From Capsaspora owczarzaki ATCC 30864 (Eukaryota; Opisthokonta; Filasterea), in assembly GCF_000151315.2 (NCBI RefSeq), contig NW_011887292.1, forward strand, positions 1,837,181 to 1,901,180: a DNA stretch of 64,000 bases. The letters are read 5' to 3'. Position numbers and translations under genes: made by a program. Under the pieces are notes generated by a model, which saw nothing but the letters and a program-made list of their open reading frames with translations, had not been told where the DNA came from and ran no database searches. Below, in pieces: positions 15,415-27,801 of the stretch; positions within the stretch are counted from its first letter, which is position 1, and every line of letters starts with the position of its first letter.

Positions 15415-17794
15415 ATGGCTTCTGTGGTTGCTGCCTTCAAGCGCTTCATTGCGACAGACCCAGGTGAGGCTCACATGGGGTCTCGACTCGACACTCTGCC
15501 ATCCTCCAGCTTCCCTCTTCCCTCTTCCCTCTCGCTTTCACCTCCTTCACTCGGCCAAGTCGCTCACGCTTGCTTTTGTGGCTGTCTCGTTCTTGGCGGA
15601 GGTCCCACTCCCCCCTGCCTTCTGGACCAAGTTTTTATTGTTTTTGCCGAGTTTCCCGCCTTCTTCTTCTTCTTCTTCTACTTGTCCTTGTCTCTTTGTT
15701 CTTTCCCACACATGCAAATCTCCCTGATTTACAATCTTTCTCACTGTTTTTGTTTTCTTTTTTTCTCTCGTTCTTCATTGTTACATTCCCAACCAGATCT
15801 GTTATTCAATTACAAGACCCAACGCATCGGTAAACAAGTCCTCTTAGTTTTTTTTTTTTTGTTTGTTTGTTTGTCTGTTTGTTTGTTCTTGATCTCTGCA
15901 AAACGGTTCAATAAGGCTCACCTCAAACCATGCCCCCATCACGTTGGACGTACAATGGGGTTGGAACAGTCCGCATCAATGATCGCCGCCTTGGATTGAT
16001 CTACTACGCGTTCATGCTCGCCATTCTCGGCTACGTTATTGGCTACACGATCATCTACAACAAGCGATACCTCTTGCTTGACGACTCGCCGACAGGCTCG
16101 GTTCGCATGTCTCTTGCCAAGGTAAGCAGCATTTTCGATGGTTGCTAATCCACATTGATGCTGACTGCTTTTCTTGTTTCAAACCACACCAAACGCGACT
16201 CGATTCGCTCTTGTTTTTGTGTGTCAGCCGACGAAAGTCAATTCCAACCAGCCGTACTGTCTCCAAAATCAGCCCACCGTCAACGATTACACCAACTACA
16301 TGTGCAACTACTATGACGATCTTCTTGTTGTGTAAGAGGTGGTTTTTGCTTGTCTTGCGCTTTATGTTTGTTTTTTTTTCTTGCCGAGTATCCGAAGCTA
16401 GTAGACTGACTATCGTGCACTTGCACACTCCACACAGCTATCCCCGCACAGAGCAAACCGCCTTGCTTGCCGCTTCTCGGATTACCATTCAAAACAACAC
16501 GTTGAACTGCGATTTTGCCGCGGATCCCAACTGCGACTTTACACCTGAAACGCCCACGATTGTCTATGTTGGCGATATTGAACATTTTACGGTGTGTATT
16601 TCTGGCAATGTCTTTTTGACAAGGGTTGTTTGCATTAGTAGGGGGGAAAGCAGCGCTTTTGATGGATCAAACTAACACGTTTCGCCTCTGCGAATTGCCC
16701 CTTGCAGTTGATGATTGACCATACTACCTACTCGACCAATCTCGATATTCAAGCCAACGCCCAGTCGCTGGAGGGCAAGCTCTTGGATCTGCACGGAAAT
16801 ACCATGAAGCTGACTGGTCCGAATGTTGTGGGCCAAATTGGCCAACTGGATATTTTCGAGCTCCAAACCCTCCTGCTGGCAGCCGGCATTGCCACGTTGG
16901 ATCAAGATTGTACGTTTGTGTTTAAGTTTCGTACCTGCTTCCATCCAAACTAGTGGGGGTGGGGGAACGGTGAAACACCAACCTCACTTTTTTTTTGCAT
17001 TCAAACTCATGTTGTCATGATGTTGTCATCGAACAGCTGGTGCGTTGAACACCAAAACCAACAACTCGAGCCTGCGTTATACAGGCTTGGTGCTGCTGGT
17101 CCTGATCGAGTATGACAATGTTCACTCTTTCGACACGAGCGACATTCGCTACACCATCAGTGTAAGGAATGATGCGCGTCCCCCTTTCCGCATTGTTGTT
17201 GTCTTTCGTCCGCGCGTCTGCAGAATTCCGCCGCTCACTGCATTTGTGTGTGTGTATATGTGTATATGTGTGTGTGTTGGACGGTTTGTGCATATCCAGG
17301 TTCGCAGCGTCAAAAACACCCAATTCAAGAGCGTCGAGACGCGAACTTCGACGACCGATCAATCCCTTCAAACATGGGACAGGCACGGCATTCGCATTCT
17401 CATTCAACAGAAAGGACAGATGGGCAAGTTTGATTTCCAAACCCTGCTGATCAACGTTGTTTCTGGCTTTGGTCTTCTTGCCGTCGCCACCCTCGTCGTG
17501 GATGTTTTGGCTGTCAGCGTTATGCCTGAACGAGAAATCTACTCAAAGTACAAGTATGATGACACTCTCGACTTTAGGTAAGAGCCGTAGTGCACCAAGT
17601 TTTGGTATTGGGCGATTTTTGGGCTCATGATTTCTGATTGGTATGCGACTTTGCTTTAGCGACATTCGTGATGGTATCACCAAAGCTGAAGACGACCAGC
17701 TCATCTCCATCAAGACTCGCAAGAGTGCAGCTCAGCTTGTTGGGGTCTTGGATTCGGCATCTCAGCCTCTTCTTGATGAATCCTCTACTGTCTG
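15415..17794 (+). CDS. P2X-type ATP-gated cation channel
   Basis: Nine exons (15415..15463, 15797..15829, 15970..16121, 16228..16331, 16438..16591, 16709..16909, 17037..17161, 17300..17577, 17660..17794) give about 410 residues. P2X subunits form trimeric channels opened by ATP. Layout: short cytosolic N-terminus, TM1 (GLIYYAFMLAILGYVIGYTI), a ~270-residue ectodomain, the family signature HGIRILIQQKGQMGKFDFQT, TM2 (INVVSGFGLLAVATLVVDVL) and a cytosolic tail with a YxxxK trafficking motif (YSKYK). The ectodomain has few cysteines, unlike the ten disulfide cysteines of vertebrate P2X. At the usual ATP-contacting NFR position I read QFK, and the Lys normally just before the GIR segment is not at its expected place. 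Lys after TM1 (SLAKPTK) is present. The family call is firm; ligand sensitivity is not established. Confidence 0.9.
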
Positions 17795-17983
17795 AACAAG
17801 GCTTTTCTTTGGGTAGATAGAGAGAGGTGTGTGTGTGTGTGTGTGTCCTGTTCAATTGTCGACCGCGTCTTGTCGATTTGTGGTGTGCATCAAGTGGAAT
17901 ATTATCTTCATGAAGAAACGAAAAATACACGGTGACAAAGCAAAGCGAAACAAACAAAACAAACCAGCATTGTTGTGGCTGGC

Positions 17984-20900
17984 TCAATAAAGTGACAACA
18001 CCCAAACGCTCGGAATGTTGGCCATCGAACTTGAACTGTTGACCACTTCCATGCGAAGTGCATTGAACAGACACATGGGACACGCCAAACTGACCAGGCC
18101 AAGTCGGTAATCGGCGAGAATCAAGCGCGCGGTGATCGAGCCTTTGCCGAACGACGCAAGTGCCGTCAGGCGCTTCTCAAGCTCGGGAAGCACGGTGTCG
18201 TTGAGGTTGCGGCGCGAGAAGCAGTGATCGCAGGTGAAGACGACAACGTCGCGGTCTGTCGGTGCATTGATGCCATTGCTTGCCAGACTGGTGGCACCGG
18301 CTGATGACAGTGTGGTCACGCCGCTGCCGCTTGCGGTGCTGAACCCCTTTTCGTCGATCGTGCCGGTTCGTGATCGGGGCGCTGCATCGGAACCCAAGGC
18401 CTGCTCCAAGTTGAACAAGGCTTGCGAGCTGATTTCGACCTTGAGTCGATGTTTGACATCCTTGCTCAGATTGCGGCGAATTTCCGCCCACAAACGCTCC
18501 TGCGGAATGTGAGCGGAGCCTTTGGCCTGCTTGTCACCACGCTCAGTGTCAGCGGGCCTGCCGTCACGACCATGCTCGGTTGCCGGGTTTGCTCGGAGCA
18601 TCCGCTGGAGAGTGCTCAAATCAGCGTGTGGGGCTTGCTGTTGGCCTGATGCGTCGGAGCTGGAGCCGACGCCGCGCAGTGTCACCGTGCGCACGTTTTC
18701 AGCCAGCCGATCGGATGCGACGGCGAGCTTGGCGACGACAGCATGTGCAAGAGCGACATGGAAGTGAGCAGAAAACCCTTGATGCGCTCGACGCACTGCG
18801 GCAATCACATCGGAAGACGTTTGATTGCCAGTTTCTGCCAAAGAAGCGCCGTTCTCTTGCAACCCTCCTGCTGCTGCTGCGTTTGCGGCTGCTGAGTTTG
18901 CTGCTGGTGGTCGCAAAGCGTCGAATGCGCTCAGTCGAATAAACAAAATCACCAAGGGTGAGGCCACAAGGGAAATGTGCCGACGGAAGACACCCTCAAG
19001 ACTGGCAAGAGGGAGCGCATGCCGCTTCCAAAACACGAGCATGTGAATAATGAGCGAAACGCTCGTAATATCAAAGCTGTCCGTAGCAGATAAAGTGTGG
19101 TTGGAGATTTGCGTTTTGGGGACAAAGAACTGGCGCAGCTGGTTGAGTTGGGCATCGTCAGAGCCCTGCTGAGCCTCGCTCAGCGAAGCAATCGCCTCGG
19201 ACAGATCTTTGCCGGAAAGAACAGTCAGCGAGCAGTAGCGCTCAAAGCAGGCAACAGACCACGCCTCGAGGTCCACAACTTGGGCTGGCGGGATGGTCGC
19301 AGAGGCCTCCTCAAACGCGACCTCCTCAATGTGGCGCAGTCGACACTCAAAGGCAGACGGCCAATCGCAGACAGTCTCGTAAATGACGGCAGCCGCTTCG
19401 TACATGGCCCAGTCCATGCACAGCTGCAGCATGTGAGTTGTGCGGTAGGAAGGGTGGAGCAGGCGCAAACAGGCCAACAAACACTCGTGGTTGTAAGGCA
19501 CCGTGAGGGAAAGGAAATCTGGCAAAGCTGCGTTGGTGCGGTACGACAGGAGCCGCCGCTCATCCTCAGTGAAGAGGAGGTTTTCATCCTCCACGTCCGG
19601 CGCGCCGGCTGCTGGGTACGAGACGGAGGTGGCAAGAATGTCGGAATCCATCGCCGCGAGGCGCAGTGCAGGCGTGGTCAGACTGCCAAAGTCGGAGCGA
19701 GTGCCGGGAGCGGTCTTTGCCGTGTTGCTAAACGACGCGACAGAGGACGCGCTCAGCATCCCACCAGACCGGTGGTATCCACTCTGGAGCGATGGGGGCA
19801 GGCCAAACAATCGCTCGGGAGTGAAGGAACGTGGAATGGCAGCCTCAGCAACGGCAGCCTCCATGCCAGACTTGGCTGCTGGGGTGGCAGTAGTGGCACC
19901 AGAAGAAGCAGAAGCGTTCGGCGTCGATTCTTGCCCAAGCTGGCCGTTGTCTGCGCGACCCCAAATCCATGTCTGGCCAGCTGCATCCACACAAGCGCTA
20001 AAGTCCTCACCCGCGGCCAGGGCAATGATTGGCGGCACGTGGTCGAATGCGCCAATGCGTTTAGGAATTTCTTGACGAGGACGCAGGGAATTGATTCCAA
20101 GCTGGCCGTGCTCGTTCGCTCCGAGACAGTAGACCGAGCCGCGGGAGGTCAGCATGAGCATGTGCCAATCGCCGCAAACGACCTGAACAACGTGCTCGTC
20201 CGCCGCTGCAAGCGCCGCCGGAATGCCTCCGCTGACAGTGGCAAAGGCAGAGCCGGCCATGCGATTCCCAAAGGCGGCCGTCGACTGGGCAGATGCCGCC
20301 GAAGTGCCACGGGATGGATGACTGACACCTTGGCTCACGATGGGGACCTCGATCTGCTCGGGAGCAAAGCGGCACGGGAATTGATCGGAGGGAGACTGTT
20401 GCATGTTCTTCAGGCGACTCTTGTAGTACTGTTGGAGAGGGGTCATGTTGGAGGTTGCAAGAGCATCCTTGCCCCAGGTGTAAACGACGGTGCTGCTGCT
20501 GCTGGCTCGAGGAGCCGCAGCGGGTGTGCTGGAAGCGCTGGTTTTGGCTGCGGTCGCTGCTGTCTCTGACGTCTCAAGCGATGCGACGGTTGTACGGGGC
20601 GTGCCAACGCAGGCCGTTTGGAAGGTGCCACAGGAAATCCACGTGACGTGAACGTCAGCCAGCCCCGCAACAGGGAACGGTGTCAACGACGTCAGAACAG
20701 TGCCAGCAGCACCCAACTGGCCGTACGAGTTGCCTCCAAAAGCGTACAGGGTCCCGCTCTCGGTTAGCACGACGGAATGGCAAAACCCAGCAGCAAGGCC
20801 GACGATGCCCTTGTTGTCCAAGATTTTGACGTGGACGGGCAAGAGGGCGTTGGAAGTGGAGCCCACACCAAGTTGGCCTTGCGCGCCCCAGCCACAAGCC

Positions 20901-23900
20901 CACACCTCGCCCTTGTCGGTCAAAAAGAGCGTGTGGAAGTAGCCGCACGCAACTTGGATGATTCGCGACTCGTGCATCACAACAGGCTCGAGTCGACTGA
21001 GCATGGTTGGCTTGGTGCGCTTGTCAGTGTCACCCAGGCCCAGCTGTCCGTAGCCGTTCGCGCCCCAAGCGTAAACCATGCCTTCGTTGGTGATGGCGAC
21101 AGTGTGCTCTGCGCCACACGAGATGGAGGCGATTCGGTTTGAGTTCATATGGAGCGTCTCGCAGCGCGCGGGAGGTAAGCTGCCAACCCCGTCAATCATG
21201 TCGCCGTGGCCAAGCTGGCCATTGTGCGAACTGCCCCACGTGTAGACGTCGCCGTCGTACACAAAAGATGCATGGGTGGAGCCGCAAGCAATGACATACG
21301 GCGAGGTGATGGGTGGCAGCAGCGCCGGAGCGCGAGATTGCAGCCGCGACGACAGCGAATCAATATGGAAGGCAAAATGCGCGGCCACACTGACACCCAT
21401 CGTTTCAAGGGTGGTCGCGAGCATGGGGAAGACGCTGTTGGTCTGAACAGCAAAGTCATCCACCACGTCGTAAATGCCACTGCTATTGAGTCGGTCGAAA
21501 GGCGGGGGAGACTGTGCGACGGGTCCGAGCGAGGACGAAATCCTTCGCTGACGGCGCGAAGCAGACGACAGCGCCGTAATGGTGGCAGACGACGCGGCCC
21601 GTCGCCAAGGCCGGAAGGTTTTGTGTTGCGCCAATGACTGCTGCTGTTGCTGCTGCTGCTCGCCGCTTTGCGAAGCCGTCCAGCGGTCGGCGGAAAACCG
21701 GCTCGCGTCGCGTGTCGCCGCACTTTGGTTTTGACGCTTGCGCAGAGCATCCAAGCTGAGCATGGCGAGCAAAAAGAGCTCGACATACTCCATGATGACG
21801 GTGGGTTTGGTGTCGGGGACTGCGGTGGGGTCATGGAAGGACTCGCTCCGGGATTTGGTGATGACAGTCGCGACAGATGCCGTGGACTGTCGGCCCGAAA
21901 GCAGCGACTGGCGAGGCGTCGCCAAGAAGGTCGAAGTGGAGAATGCCAATGCGGTGGAGGACGCGGCAGCGGCGGCGGCGGCGGCGGACACTGCGGCGGC
22001 GTGTTGTCGAGCCAGAAGCAGGAGAGAGCGGAAGTTGCCTCGAGACGGGTCGAAAAACAGCGCTGCCTCAATCAACGTGTCGGGATCCAGCACCTGAGGC
22101 AAGAGCCAAGCCAGGAGGTCGGACGACGAGCAGCTGAATGTGCCACGAAAGAGTTGTGGCAGGGACGACGAGGCAGCAATCAGCGCAGAAGGCGGCGAGA
22201 GCAATGCCGAAACCGACGCCGACTGGGACGAGCGGGAAGAGGCGGCGCCAACGCCATCCAGCCCACCACCGCCGCCCGAACCGCCGTGGCCAGTGCTGGT
22301 TGCACCCGCGTTCGCGCCTGTGCTCTGCTCACCAAGGACGGGCAAGAGCAGATGCGGCCGCGAAAGCAAAACATGCACCTGCACGTCAATTGGCAAGCAG
22401 CGGAGCAAAACACCGTCCGACGAAGCAATCATGGCGTCGGCGTGGCCGTGCGAGTCCAAGAACGCCTGGGCCTTCTCGTCCAGATGCAGGGCGCAGCGGT
22501 TGACAAGAATGTTGAGCGCGCGGGTCATGAGGCCCTTGGTTTCCGCGACTTGCAAAAAGTGAGAAAGCATTCCGTGGGAAATCAACACCAAGAGCGCAGC
22601 GCCAGGGTCGTAATCCCAGTTGTCGGTAATGTACTTGGAGAACTGCTCTGATACTTCTGCGTGGCGCTCGAGCGCTCCGGCCGCCTTGGTCGCCAAAAGT
22701 TGCTGAACAAAGCACGCAAACTGCAAATCGGAGAGATGCTTGCGCTTGTTGGCTGTGAGAGAGCTGGGATCGCTCAAGACGCGCTGCAGGAAATCGTAGA
22801 CCAAGTCCATCTGCCCAACCCACGCAAACCGGCAAAGAAGCTTGTTGAAAGGCACATTGGACAGCTGATAAAGCTGGAAGGCCTGCAGGTAGTCGAGCTG
22901 GGCAAAGTACTGATCGGCGGCCAGCTCGTAGAGCCCATGCATGTCCAGCTCGACGGTTTTGCCAAAGGGCTCAGCATCCACTTGCTGCGCCACCAAACCG
23001 AGAAAGATGTGCTCTGGCGGAACGCGCGGGCGACAGTGGTAAACTCGGCCTGTGGTGACGACAAAGCAGCCGTCCAGCGTTGTCGTCCGCAAATTCGCCA
23101 AGGCCTCCTGGGCCTGCTGCTGAACGCGGCGCTGGAAGCTGGACATCCCAACTTCGTCCATTTGGAGGCCGGTTGTGAGGTCTTCGTGCACCCTGGGCCT
23201 TGCAAAGTCGTCGTCGACGGGCTGCGAAGAAAAGGTGCCAAGGAACTCCGGGTTTCGGGGATGACTCAAGTGGCCAGCGACGGCGGAAGGGGGCACGGGC
23301 GAGTTGACGCCATTATCGTGACGCAAAAGACCGTGCGAGCCGCCTGCCAACGCATCTGCGAGCATTGCCGCGACGGCAGGATCCTCGTGCTCGCTCGCAT
23401 TCACGGAGGCAGTCTCGGACGAAGCAAACCCAGCTGGTGAGAAGGAGCTATTGCTTCCGCCATTCAGCTGCCTGGTGCTGACCGACATGCTCAACAACAG
23501 CAGGTTGTTGTGGCTTTGGTTGTCCTCCTCCTCCATTTGGCGTTGGAGCCCAACAACCCCCGAGTAACCAAAGTCCGATGCTTGAATCGTCATGCCGCTG
23601 ACATCGAGTCCATGGTCGTAAAAGCCGGCAGGAGTTGCACGGCCGCTGTACGATGCCTGGGTCAAGTTACCGTTTTGAGGCAGCAGCCCCAGGTCCAGAC
23701 TCAACTGGTGCAGGCGGCTTTCGGTCGCTTCTTCGTGCTCGGTGGTCGACAACGGATGCGTGCCGGAGGCCAGCAGCGCTTCGCGTTGCTTTTGTCCAGA
23801 AGAAAGGGACGGGATTGGCGAGTCGCGGGCGAGATGAAGCACGGTCTCGTCGGCGGGAATGGAAAACTCTTGCACGACTGCGGCGCGAGCTCGCGCAAGA

Positions 23901-26424
23901 TTGGACGAGTTGCCAATGTTGGACGCTGTCGCCGTGGCCAGAATGCGCGAAAAGACAATCAAGCGCTGCGTGTGCGACTCTGGCGGCCGAGGCCGAACGA
24001 CCGCAAAGATAAACTTGTCTGTGAGCAGAATCTGGCACGCGTCCGGGAAGAGCTGGTACACGAAGAGGGAGTACTTTTTCATGTCGTTGTCAAACACGTC
24101 GTACTGGCCTGTCGCTCCAGAGTGGACTCCAATGAGCGACCCCTGGCGTGTGTTTTGCACGCCAACCACCTCCCAATGCGCAGTCGTGCGAAGAGAAAAG
24201 TGAGTAAAGTCCGGCTGGCCAAAGTTGGTCAAAATAGTTTCAGCAGTGGTCGAGATGTGGCTGGCTCCATCCACGGCAGCCGTTCCGTGACTGCCAGCAG
24301 CAGTAGAGGGAGCAAACACGTTCGACAGCGCAGCAGAGAGACGCATATCGGCCCCGACTGGTGCTTCCACGGGGGTTTGTACCAGTTGCTCCAAGAGGAG
24401 TTTGAAACATTCCCGAGCTGCGAGCAACACAAAAGAACAAAAAGAACCGCGAAAGAAGGCAACAAAGTGAGCGCAGCAGTAAAAATCAACAGCTGCAAGA
24501 CGACACCGTACAGGCTATTGAATAGGAAGCAGGCGGCGTCGCAGCAGTCAATGCACTGCCGGTTGGCACGGGCGCCTGAATGGCGTGAATGAGCAAATAT
24601 CGAGCGGGCAGTCCCAGAACGCTGTCAACAAGCTCCAGGCGCTCGATGGGCTTCTTGATGCGCTCGGCCGCTTGCTCCACTTGTGTGTTTAGGTTGACAA
24701 AGTAGATTGAGCCACGCTAGTGTCAATCGCAACAAGAAGAGAGGTCAGTTGCAAGTTTTCGAGCAAGTTTTGTCGTGGCGAAAGCGACTATTCTGCTCTT
24801 TTCTACCTTGGTCCCGATAACGCAGATATCGTCGCCGTTGAATGTTTTCCACCAGAGACAGCAACTGACAACGCCGAGACGAGCAGTTTTGGTCGCGCAG
24901 CTCGTACTCACAATGCCCGTGCGCTACAAGGAGGCAATCCAAGCAGAAGAGCAACTTTTGAGAAAAAGATTTCAAGCATTGGAAAAGCTCTGAACGGCGC
25001 CAAACAAACAAAAAAAAAGCCGTTTATCAACAAACCTTATCGCTTGAAGTGACTGGGGAGGATGTTGTTGCTGGACCAAACACGCCAAACGAGGCGAGAA
25101 CGGTTTCATTCGCCTTGAGCAATGAAATGGGCGCAACGACCGTGTCGGAAAAGGTGTCGTCAGAGCCAAAGGCAGCGAGCGAGCTCCATTCGGTGTCGGG
25201 ATCGAGATCAATGTCGTCCCAAGCGTCAGTGCCGAAAGCGGGCATATTGGCGGGCGACTGCTGTTGCTCTGATTGCTTTTGGCGGCTCTCTTCGCGCAAG
25301 AGTGCAACGACCGGAATAAGATGCACCGACACATCATAGCTGACGCAGACCACGCTTTCAGCCGTGGGGCTAATGTCCAAGGCGAGAATCCGCTTGTTGG
25401 GGTCTTTTGTCCAAGGGATGTGTCGCACGAGCGGGTGGTTTCCAGTGCGAACATAGCGAACTGTGTGCGTGTCGTTTTGTTGTGAAGGTGAGTTTATCGT
25501 CAACATTGATTGATCAAAACAAAACACACAAAAGGCGAGCTTCCTTCAGCAGTGCTTACCAACGAGGGTGTCTTGGTTGGAGAGCGTCGAACAGACAAAC
25601 GCAACCAGCGTGTGTTTGGTGGTTGTGACGGTTGCAGCAAGACGAACAGCCACGTGCGAGGCGAGCGACGCGGCTAATGACGACGCAGACGCGCCAGGAC
25701 CCGCGTTGGCTGGGTCGCTGCCTGCAGCAGAGGCTGAGCTCGTGTCGGTCGTCACTGCCGTCTTTGCAGCAGGACGGAACAAGCTTGACGCGAACGACGA
25801 GGCCAGCGAGCCCGATGCAGAAGCCGTCGTCGCTGTCGCCGTCGTCGTGGCTGCTGATGGCGGATGCTGCTTTGAACCAGGACCTGGACGACAAGGAAGG
25901 CCAGCGTGAGTGAGCGTGAACGAAGGACAAATCTCAAGCAAGTCGAGTTCAGTGTCCCAAACCCCACCAAACCAAACCAAACCCCCTATCGCAACAAAGA
26001 CGCCACTCAAACTGCAATAGCAATAGGCGTGTCGATTGCAATAACGCTGCAGAGCGGGCAAGAGTCACACAGAGGCAGACTACTGAAGCTTTTTGGGATT
26101 GGGTCAAGTGATACGGCAGCCAGTGTGTGTGACGCCCCACACCACCAACCACCGGGCAGATGCGAGATCGGGGTACAGGCAGCACTCACCTGTGACGCCG
26201 GCTGACCCTGGTGCCTGCGAGCCGAGCCCAGGCTGCTTCTGCTGCGAGGATTGTTGTGTGTGCGGATGCCAGGACGCGGGTGATCCGCTGCCCAATCCCA
26301 CGGACGACGAGGACGATGACGACGACGACGACGATGCAGACGCAACACCAACAATGGCTGCGAGCTCAAACAGCGGATATCGCGAGGGTGCCTGCGCTCC
26401 CTGCGACCACTGCGCGTCCGTCAT
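17984..26424 (-). CDS. giant RCC1-repeat protein with coat-like flanks and a C-terminal Cys cluster
   Basis: Six exons on the minus strand (26424..26190, 25883..25560, 25460..25036, 24923..24807, 24716..24512, 24417..17984) join in phase to about 2,579 residues. The N-terminus has a poly-Ser/Ala-rich part and then beta-propeller-like segments (ILALDISPTAESVVCVSYD, NGDDICVIGTKRGSIYFVN). An alpha-helical region containing QYFAQLDYLQAFQLYQLS follows. About seven RCC1 repeats lie between roughly 21330 and 19900 on the window (VYTWGSSHNGQLGHGD, VYAWGANGYGQLGLGD, VWACGWGAQGQLGVGS). A second helical region follows, and the C-terminus has CDHC...CPMC, a possible zinc site. The propeller, helical solenoid and C-terminal Cys-pair order recalls vesicle-tethering/coat proteins, but I cannot name an orthologue. 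The 5' ATG (MTDAQWSQGAQ) is the first in-frame one. Exon joins are well supported by phase. Confidence 0.8.
17986..17991 (+). terminator. AATAAA polyadenylation signal of the P2X gene
   Basis: AATAAA about 190 bp after the P2X stop. It overlaps the last codons of the convergent RCC1 gene, so the two transcripts probably overlap at their 3' ends. Confidence 0.5.
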
Positions 26425-26797
26425 GAGAAGTAGAGAGAAGAAAGAAAAAAAAAAAAAAAAAAAACAGCGACTGAAGCGCCAAGCATCGCAGCGAGTAGGT
26501 TGAGTTGAGAGTCGACTCTGACGTTAACGATTCGGATTGAGCAGATACACCGACGGATCGTAACGGGCAGGAGGAAGTCTAGGATTGCGAAACATCTGAG
26601 CTACAGGACGATCGGGCTTTGAGCGGCAACACGAGCTCTCCCTCCCCCGCCATTGTTGCTCCACCCTGGTAATATGTCTGTCCACTTGAGCATCCCTCCG
26701 CGAACGTTCATCCAAATCCAGAATCAAGACATCAAGACATCAACAACGAAGATTCAGTCTCACTTTTTTTTTTTCTTTACTTCCAAAACCTGTTTCA
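26425..26797. promoter_or_regulatory. divergent promoter region between the RCC1 gene and EHD
   Basis: 373 bp between opposed start codons, with an A-rich run at about 26442-26463 and a T run at about 26764-26774. No specific element recognised. Confidence 0.45.
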
Positions 26798-27376
26798 ATG
26801 GGCAAGAAGAACAAGGAAAAGACGCCCGGCGACGACCGCAAGGTGACGAGCGCGGTGGTGGAAGGCCTGAAGAAGCTGTACAAGTCCAAGGTGCTGCCGC
26901 TGGAGCAGCTGTACAAGTTTGCCGACTTCCACTCGCCATACATGCTCGACTCTGACTTTGACGCGCGGCCGATGGTCCTCATGCTCGGCCAGTACTCGAC
27001 CGGCAAAACCACCTTCATCCGGTATGGCAGGACGCTTGCTTTTGTGTGGCCGTCCACAGACAACACAACACAACAACCCCCCCCCCCTTTCAACAAAACT
27101 CAACAAACGCAACAATAGCGAGATCTCGTTCGTTCTCAAACAAGAAGCGAGGAAAGAACGAAAGGAAAGGAACGACAAACTTTTTTTTTTCTTTCTTTCT
27201 TTCTTTCTTTGTTCACTGCATCGCACTCGCTGTTCGGCTGTTGCGTTGCATTTCTGATCGTCTTCCAGCGTTGACTGCTTTGTCGTTCGTCCTGCTTACT
27301 CGGTCTCAACGAGGCTGGGCAGCAGGAGATGGGGGACAGCGCAACGCATTGCTTTTGACTGAAGCCCAATTCAAAC

Positions 27377-27409
<33 letters not shown>

Positions 27410-27770
27410 TCATAACAATGGCTGGGCTGCGGTTGGCGCCCTCCCCCCTCCCCGGCGTTCTTGGGGCCAGACCTCGCTTCGGATGGAAGTCTGCGTGGTG
27501 GGTTGGCTGATGCCATTCTGTTGATGGGGCTGGAGCGCAACGCCGCCGTCAAATCAAAGGTGGAAGAAGAAGAAGAAGAAGAAGAAAAAAGCCGTTGTTG
27601 ACGCAGTTGCGCATCCTTTGTGCTGTGATGTCGGTCGCCCATTCCCACCCGGTGGCCGAGTGCGATCTGCACTTGTTCGTGATCTTGTCGCTGTCCTTGC
27701 TAAAGCCGGGGCCGGGGGTGGGGCCAGTTTGCTTGAGCACGCGGTGGTGGTCTGTCTCGCGTCACTCTCG

Positions 27771-27801
<31 letters not shown>

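Noticed and set aside
19097-20569. 490-codon plus-strand frame opposite the RCC1 gene
   Set aside because: Shadow of the RCC1 repeats; no recognisable protein pattern.
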